Of a stretch of DNA of 64,000 nt, positions 59,791 to 64,000 are shown one piece after another. Every line of letters begins with the position of its first letter. Positions within the stretch are counted from its first letter, which is position 1. The notes beneath the pieces were generated by a model. It saw only the letters and a program-made list of their open reading frames with translations, ran no database searches and was not told the origin of the DNA. The DNA is from Gnetum montanum (Eukaryota; Streptophyta; Gnetopsida; Gnetales; Gnetaceae), in NCBI GenBank assembly GCA_015680685.1, contig MNCI01005801.1, positions 93,605 through 157,604 on the forward strand. The letters run 5' to 3'. The translations under genes were made by a program, and so were the position numbers.

Positions 59791-60759
59791 TGATGAGACG
59801 CGATACGCACAAGCTGCGATATCGCGGCCGCTACGATATCACATCCCATACGAGATCACGTCATCCCCTACAATGTCGTGTACGCGATATCGCGGTCTGC
59901 CATAAAATTTATAAATAAGAGGTGGCACTCCCCTTATTTCCCATCCTAGGCTTAAAGTAGAAAAAATCTGGCAGTTTGATCACTCCAGAGATAGAATATT
60001 TTCCATGTGCCCACAGTAGGAGTCCCCAAGTGAATAGATCTTTACTCGAGCAGCTTTGTACCTGAATGTGAGTTGTGGACGACAATAAAGAAGAGCTTTG
60101 TGGATAAACCTTGTAGTGCATGGAATAGGATTTCATACCTGTTATTTATTACCTGCATTAGCACGGCATGAGTACGACTTGATTACAAACATTGACGAAT
60201 GTGTAGGGCTAATCAAGGAATTGGCTGCTCATCACGATTAGTCTCTCTCATCCTCAACTCCTAGAATGCAAGATGAGTATGACTTGATTACGAGCATCTA
60301 CGGATGTGTATGACTAGTCAAGAATCAGTTGCTCATCACGTTTAGGCTAGTTAACTACCTTAGTACGGCCACTTTGATTAGGTGCATTATGTGTGGTAAT
60401 CCTAGTAATGATTAGCATTTGGTAGCCACAGTTGCATAGTTTAGGGTTTGTATGGTAAGTGGGAACGGATGCTGATGCTAGTTAATTTAGACTTAGGACA
60501 TTAGTTAGAGTCAACTAGATTTCTCAACCCTTCACCTCATAGGATAGGAGAAAAACCAGAAAAGACAATAAAAATCATATACCTTAGACTTGCTTAACCA
60601 TACACCATGACACATACAAGTAAGTCTGGGAAGACAATGAATGATTAACCCCAAGTGTTCCATGGGTCATGTAGGCATTTAGTCTACGGAGTTTGACCAG
60701 ATCGCGTGCGCTACGATCGTTTCATATGGTTGAGTGTAGGGGTACCTTGCCACTCATCA
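59791..60759 (+). repeat. E3 3' LTR
   Basis: 969 bp. The palindrome block is fuller than in the 5' LTR: gcgatatcgcggccgc near 59817 and acgcgatatcgcgg near 59882, followed by tttataaataag near 59910. Confidence 0.94.
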
Positions 60760-62170
60760 CTAAGCAAGTTGGTTATATGCATTTTTGATAAAATTATGTT
60801 TATACCATGTTAAATTTGGTAATTCATCAATTCTATGCATATGTTGTATATGTATGCATCATTTTAAATAAATTAGAGCTTCTCTTAAAATAAAATTAAA
60901 GGACATTGAAATCTAACAAGGTTTTTGAGAAAGACTTCTACAAACCATTATTTTCCAGGAGAGTCTAATGCTCTGCTATTTGATGTATGGAGATATATGG
61001 ACGAGAAAATTATGGAGCAGATTCATTTGTCCAAGTCTACTGTGACTTCAAGGGCAGTCATAGAAACCATGGCTATGACAAGTGATGGAACAAATGTGAT
61101 GCATTTAGACTACTTGCATTATTTCTCAACTACTTGCATTGTTTCTCAACTAATGGTACCATGAAAGCATTTGTTACATTGAAAATTACTAATTTATATA
61201 ACAATCTTCACACCAAGGAGCTTGGTTTCACTGAAAAAAATGCAATAATTTTGTAAACCATGCATGCAATTTGACCACCACCATAGTTACCAAATGCAAA
61301 TAGTATTGTTGCTGCAATTTAGCAACCACATATGTTTATCAAGAGCTCAATCATAGAATTTTTGGCATTTGATCACACTGTTAAAACTTAGAAAACTAGC
61401 AAAATCCAAATTAACTTTGATCCATTTCCATTTGGTGCTAAATCAAAGCTAGTAAAAACTCTAGATAACCAGAGGTAGGATTGGAATGGCCAACGTCCAA
61501 AAACATCTAAAATTAGTTGACAATTACTGGCATTACTAACTATAACTCCGAATTGTCGGTGAGAGTTATGCAAAATGTGGCTACAGTTACATTACTAAAT
61601 GTAGGCATTAATGAAGGTAGTGGCTTCTTTCTTTCTTTAGATTTTACATTTTAGATAATCATTTAATTTAAATTTTAGATTTTCTTTTTAGTTTATTATT
61701 TTTAAAAGGCCATGTAGTCCTTTACAACTGGAATTACTCCCAGCTTTTTGTACCCATATGGCAAGCACCCTAGGCAATAGTCTCCCTAAATGAGTTCTCT
61801 TTCTTGATGTTGGTGTGTCCAAATTTTATGCATCAACAACATTAAAGTTAAAAATTTTTCTTTGATGAAAATGATGGGTCTATTGAAAATGAATTGCACC
61901 ATTATTTTTCCAAAAAAAAACCATAATAACATGCCATTGATATAATACTTTAATGCATGGAGCTGTAGTGCGACAACAAACCATATACGATTCTATAATA
62001 CTTTTATGCATTTGGTATGCATAAAGATATTCACATTATGGTATTGATCAATAACATTTCACGTAGATTTTTAGAATGAAATTTATTATCAAAAAAGATC
62101 AGGTGTTTCTGCAAAAAAAAACAATGTGGACAAAGGATGATGAATATTTGGGTAGGTGTTTCTAGAAAGG
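60760..62170. other. Unassigned region with a repeat fragment
   Basis: 60925-61164 has a 79-codon frame that I do not recognise. 61745-61850 resembles 7840-7935. The rest is AT-rich and has no recognisable gene. Confidence 0.45.
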
Positions 62171-63808
62171 AATGGATTGAAAGAAAAACATTTCTTAAAA
62201 ATGAATCAACCCTAATTGGGATAGGGAAATGTCACTCTTTTACAAAGAATTAGACTGAACAAGTATGATCATTGTAATATTTTTTATAATATCATAAAGC
62301 CAACAATGCATTCAGGATTTTTTATTTAGATTTATAATTAATTAAGTTTATCCTTGTACACCGCCTATGCAATGTTTACAGCATATCAACCTATAGACAC
62401 AGAAAGATTCTTGCACCTAATTTTCAATGTAATCAAATGGTTTATGCTTTTCCCTATAGCAACATCAAAAGTTTAATAAAAATGTGTTTGGTGACCATCA
62501 CAACAAATTGAGGATTGGATTGGAGTGAAGCATATTTGTAAAAGTCAAGTCAGGGTAACCTAAAAATTACTTTCACTATTAATCTTTTGGAATGGTGAAT
62601 GTCTAATAAGGTGCTAGGAGTCACTAGTAGAGTAAATTATTATTTACAATATGTTAAAAGTGGAGCAGATTCATCCTAATGTTTGAGTCATTAGCAAATA
62701 ATGGCCTAAATGGTTCAAGCATGGAACTCTTATTCTCCTTGCCTTAGAAAGTTATAGAATGGATCAATGCCATATCTTTCAAAGATTAAAAATGGATGAT
62801 AGCATGTGCAGGAAAGGTACATGAATTTTTGGACATTTAATGTAGTGTTCTTAATCAAAAAGTTAAGTGCTTAACCTTCTCATGTTTTCTTTAATGAGAA
62901 TTGGATTTGAATGGTAAGGCAACTTCAAGGATACTAAGACCAATGACTTGGCTTTGATATTGTACATGAGGTAAAAGATAAATAACTTTACTTCTATATA
63001 GTGAAGTGATGTTATAGGATAAATTTAATGATGACATTGAATGAAAGGGATATCAAAATTGATTGATTTTTATCATTGAATCTTCTTAATGGTTACAATA
63101 TTCAATGATCATTTTGAACCATGCTTATGTTTTCAATGCCAAATTAATAGGTAGAATAGTGGTATGCACTAAGAATAATAAGTAAAAGGTTCAAGAGTTA
63201 ATTTTGTTTCTTTTCAAAATTTCATTACAATTATGAAAATACCCTTCAAATTTTTCACGCATGCTCCACTCTGCAAGATGTTGTATACATGCTTATCATG
63301 CATGATGCTAAATAGCAATTATGGGTTCCTAAGGAGGATCTTAGCTTATGTGAGCAAGACCTTGTTGGGTTGGTTAGAGAATGTGGTTTGTGGTTCTAAG
63401 TGATTTTGTTAATGTAGTGTGTGTCAACAACACATTTCTTAGTTGGTTAGAGGATATGGTTTGTGGTAGCAAGTCATAAATTACATGCCTAGGATATGTA
63501 TAGTCATTTAGTTGAAGTACCCAATAGGCAAATAACACTTATTGCCACTTCCCTCCTTAATGTAATGGTTAAAACTTTGATCCCCAACCCCAATGTGTTT
63601 AAAGTATTAAGTTTGTTTACACCTAATCTGAGAATCTTTGGAAAAGCACTACATCTTTATGATTTCTTTTAGAAAGGAATAATATGAAAAAGTACATGTT
63701 AAGATGTTAAAAAGAAAGTAAATTATGAAGGTAAAATAAATACTAGTAAATTAAAAATAGGGAAGGATGCTCAAATTAAAAAATATTAAGAAAAAGCTCT
63801 AAGAATGC
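62171..63808. repeat. Long direct repeat, copy 2
   Basis: Colinear with 1-1659 to its last bases (gctctaagaatgc). It is then interrupted by the inverted LTR of E6, while copy 1 continues for about 60 bp before E1. It has a 14-bp internal deletion relative to copy 1 near 63135. Confidence 0.87.
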
Positions 63809-64000
63809 TGATGAGTGGCGAGGTACCCCTACACTCCACCATACGAATACGAGCGTGCACGCGCGATCCGGTCGAACTCCGCAGACTAAATGCCTTAACG
63901 CCACAAGAAACACTTGGGGTTAATCGTTCGTTGTCTTCCCAGGCTTGCTTGTATGTGTCACGGTGTATGGTTAAGCAAGTCTGAGGTATGTGATTTTTTT
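63809..64000 (-). repeat. E6: partial LTR of the E1/E3 family, inverted, cut by the window edge
   Basis: Reads tgatgagtggcgaggtaccc..., the reverse complement of the 3' end of the E1 and E3 LTRs. It retains more CpG (for example cgcgcgatccgg near 63860) than the other copies, suggesting a younger insertion. The expected target duplication on the far side would be AATGC. Confidence 0.9.

Larger units (their letters stand above)
50668..60759 (+). mobile_element. E3: full-length Athila/Tat-like Ty3/gypsy element
   Basis: 10092 bp, with a perfect CTAAG target duplication (50663-50667 and 60760-60764). LTRs are at 50668-51539 and 59791-60759, with a tRNA-Asp primer site and a purine tract before the 3' LTR. 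Domain order is gag-PR-RT-RNase H-INT in one polyprotein frame, so it is Ty3/gypsy. VFMDDFSTYG, the tRNA-Asp primer and the lack of a chromodomain place it with Athila/Tat. Many stops and three single-base insertions make it inactive. About 1.9 kb of mostly non-coding sequence separates INT from the 3' LTR. Confidence 0.95.

Noticed and set aside
60925-61164. 79-codon frame as copia gag
   Set aside because: Weak resemblance only and no supporting context except the primer-site relic at 49975, from which it is separated by E3. Left unassigned.
1-63808. The 1.65-kb repeats as LTRs of one giant 63-kb element
   Set aside because: No TG...CA ends, no primer site or purine tract at the inner edges, and copy 1 is cut by the window. 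Kept as a direct repeat of unknown kind.

Overview
The window is nuclear DNA of a land plant, almost certainly a seed plant with a large, transposon-rich genome; I cannot fix the lineage. The evidence is a PLS/E-type pentatricopeptide-repeat (PPR) gene, a fragment of an LRR receptor-like protein, a tRNA-Val(CAC) of plant type, Ty1/copia elements primed by initiator tRNA-Met, Ty3/gypsy elements of Athila/Tat type primed by tRNA-Asp, and plant-type LINE relics. I found no intact protein-coding gene. Almost everything recognisable is a mobile element or a pseudogene.

Layout. 1-1659 is a non-coding repeat whose direct copy lies at 62171-63808. 1719-5567 is E1, an internally deleted gypsy element. 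5568-12800 is AT-rich sequence without a recognisable gene. 12820-14880 holds an antisense LINE relic, an LRR-receptor pseudogene and the tRNA-Val. 15781-19408 is a minus-strand copia element that has lost gag and protease. 20201-22502 is a minus-strand PPR pseudogene. 22918-26690 holds two LINE relics, a CA microsatellite and an inverted pair of SINE-like units.

From 26690 to about 49400 there is a three-level nest. E5, an old minus-strand gypsy element, is split by E4 (27963-45873, target duplication ATACC), a gypsy element with gag and protease but no RT or integrase. E4 is split in turn by E2 (31256-39919, plus strand), an Athila-like element with gag but no pol. E2 carries an extra 929-codon reading frame (ORF2) behind its own promoter-like block and a candidate mini-intron. 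49700-50667 is a relic of a copia LTR and primer-binding site. 50668-60759 is E3, the most complete gypsy element (10.1 kb, target duplication CTAAG, gag-PR-RT-RNase H-INT, all degenerate). 63809-64000 is the end of another LTR of the same family, inverted and cut by the window edge (E6).

The most interesting signal is the E1/E2/E3/E6 family. Its LTR promoters are built from CpG-rich GATATCGCG/CGCGATATC palindromes placed just upstream of a TATA box. A second palindrome block plus TATA box lies inside E2 ahead of ORF2. In both E2 and E3 a branch-point-like motif and a 3' splice site abut the ORF2 start codon. This suggests a separately transcribed and spliced, env-position gene in this lineage. 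ORF2 decays almost purely by C-to-T nonsense changes, with no frameshift. All similarity statements come from reading the sequence by eye; no search was run.
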